Shown: positions 49,463 through 49,806 of the stretch, piece by piece
How positions within the stretch are numbered: position 1 is the first letter of the stretch
Layout: every line of letters begins with the position of its first letter
Assembly: GCA_964552725.1 (NCBI GenBank)
Contig: CAZKHU010000006.1
Span: forward strand, 1 to 49,806
DNA length: 49,806 bases
Direction: 5' to 3'
Origin: DYTH01 sp964552725
GTDB taxonomy: Bacteria; Desulfobacterota; Syntrophia; Syntrophales; UBA5619
Program-made: the position numbers and the translations under genes
Notes under the pieces: generated by a model
The model's input: only the letters and a program-made list of their open reading frames with translations
The model's database searches: none
Told to the model about the DNA's origin: nothing

Positions 49463-49806
49463 TTACTTGTCGTTCCGCCGGGCCATACGCTGGCAGTGCC
49501 GGACCGAATCGTCTCCTTCGTCCTTTGGACAGACGGAAACGACCCCATCCGCCTTCTCGAGGTCAGCGGGATAATCCACCTCGCACCATTTCAATCCGAC
49601 GATGGAACAGGTCCACACCGGCATGACCCGGGCCATTTCGTCAATCACGGACAGGTACCATTTCCTGCCGGCATTGGAGTCGTTTACGGCCTTCTGCAGG
49701 GCGCTGCGGAATAACCGGGGGCCCTCCCCACGAAACCGGATCATGCCGATGGATTCTCCTTGAGCCCTGTCTTGCGCAATGTCCTTCCCGATTCTGACAA
49801 GCCGGC
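49463..49806 (-). CDS. Nucleotidyltransferase family protein, C-terminal part (cut by window end)
   Basis: The frame is open to the window edge; about 114 codons are visible. It reads GKDIAQDRAQGESIGMIRF, then WCEVDYPADLEKADGVV near the end. Both are C-terminal blocks of sugar/alcohol-phosphate nucleotidyltransferases (the GESIGM and W-x-E-x-D-x-x-x-D-L patterns) such as phosphocholine cytidylyltransferase-like proteins. An ATG at 49744 lies inside the family match, so it is not the true start. It runs toward lptF (69 bp) and may belong to the neighbouring phospholipid region. Confidence 0.75.
   Translation of the reverse strand, partial: RLVRIGKDIAQDRAQGESIGMIRFRGEGPRLFRSALQKAVNDSNAGRKWYLSVIDEMARVMPVWTCSIVGLKWCEVDYPADLEKADGVVSVCPKDEGDDSVRHCQRMARRNDK

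Noticed and set aside
1..49806. CRISPR array, tRNA, rRNA or insertion sequence
   Set aside because: No regularly spaced repeats, transposase-like frames or cloverleaf-type sequences were seen in the intergenic stretches.

Overview
The window reads as chromosomal DNA of an anaerobic Gram-negative bacterium, most likely a Desulfobacterota (deltaproteobacterial) lineage such as Syntrophales or a relative. This is inferred from gene content: a ferredoxin-dependent 2-oxoglutarate oxidoreductase, ADP-forming acyl-CoA synthetase beta subunit, DapL-type lysine synthesis, pyruvoyl arginine decarboxylase, LptFG and Tat, and above all a multiheme cytochrome cluster of the Ext type known from Geobacter. 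No rRNA, tRNA, CRISPR array or insertion sequence was seen. Coding density is high throughout.

Layout. (1) 125-871: gpmA, facing the end of a long minus-strand operon. (2) 10749 down to 875: korD-korA-korB-korC-sucC-sucD-sdhA-sdhB/Rieske-cyt b/c-sdhC. This is one tightly packed unit behind a strong sigma70-like promoter (10869-10897). It would carry 2-oxoglutarate to fumarate and place a Rieske/cytochrome b/cytochrome c quinol-oxidising module inside the succinate dehydrogenase operon. The SdhB subunit is fused in frame to a Rieske protein. (3) 11117-14804: ATP-grasp acyl-CoA synthetase subunit, nitroreductase, pyruvoyl arginine decarboxylase and cyclopropane fatty acid synthase. (4) 21229 down to 14931: tatB-tatC-pbp1A-dapF-dapL-ychF-like. 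(5) 21555-23766: LpxR-like outer membrane protein and a histone-deacetylase-family amidohydrolase.

(6) 23950-34376: an ArsR-family regulator followed by an Ext-type extracellular electron transfer / selenite-tellurite cluster. In order it holds a rhodanese lipoprotein, an outer membrane porin, a small periplasmic protein, a 5-heme cytochrome interrupted by an in-frame UGA, an intrinsic terminator, a 12-heme lipoprotein, a 10-heme cytochrome, a Rieske protein, a split cytochrome b (two genes) and a 4-heme cytochrome. The UGA is followed at once by a SECIS-like hairpin and then by 125 codons of conserved-looking sequence in the same frame, so I read it as selenocysteine rather than a broken gene.

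(7) 34526-39026: gatC-gatA-gatB (tRNA amidotransferase) and mtnA. (8) 39565-49806: a lipid/envelope region. It has a GNAT protein, a MobA-like nucleotidyltransferase, an operon of CDP-alcohol phosphatidyltransferase, diacylglycerol kinase, a Tam41-like nucleotidyltransferase and an exported protein, then a metallophosphoesterase, lptG (preceded by a coupled 21-residue leader ORF), lptF and the C-terminal end of another nucleotidyltransferase. The DAG kinase, Tam41-like protein and phosphatidyltransferase together could form a self-contained route DAG -> PA -> CDP-DAG -> phospholipid; the headgroup is unknown.

All functional calls come from reading the translated sequence; no database search was run. 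Letters assigned to Ext genes after extKL rest on remembered gene order and are less certain than the protein types.
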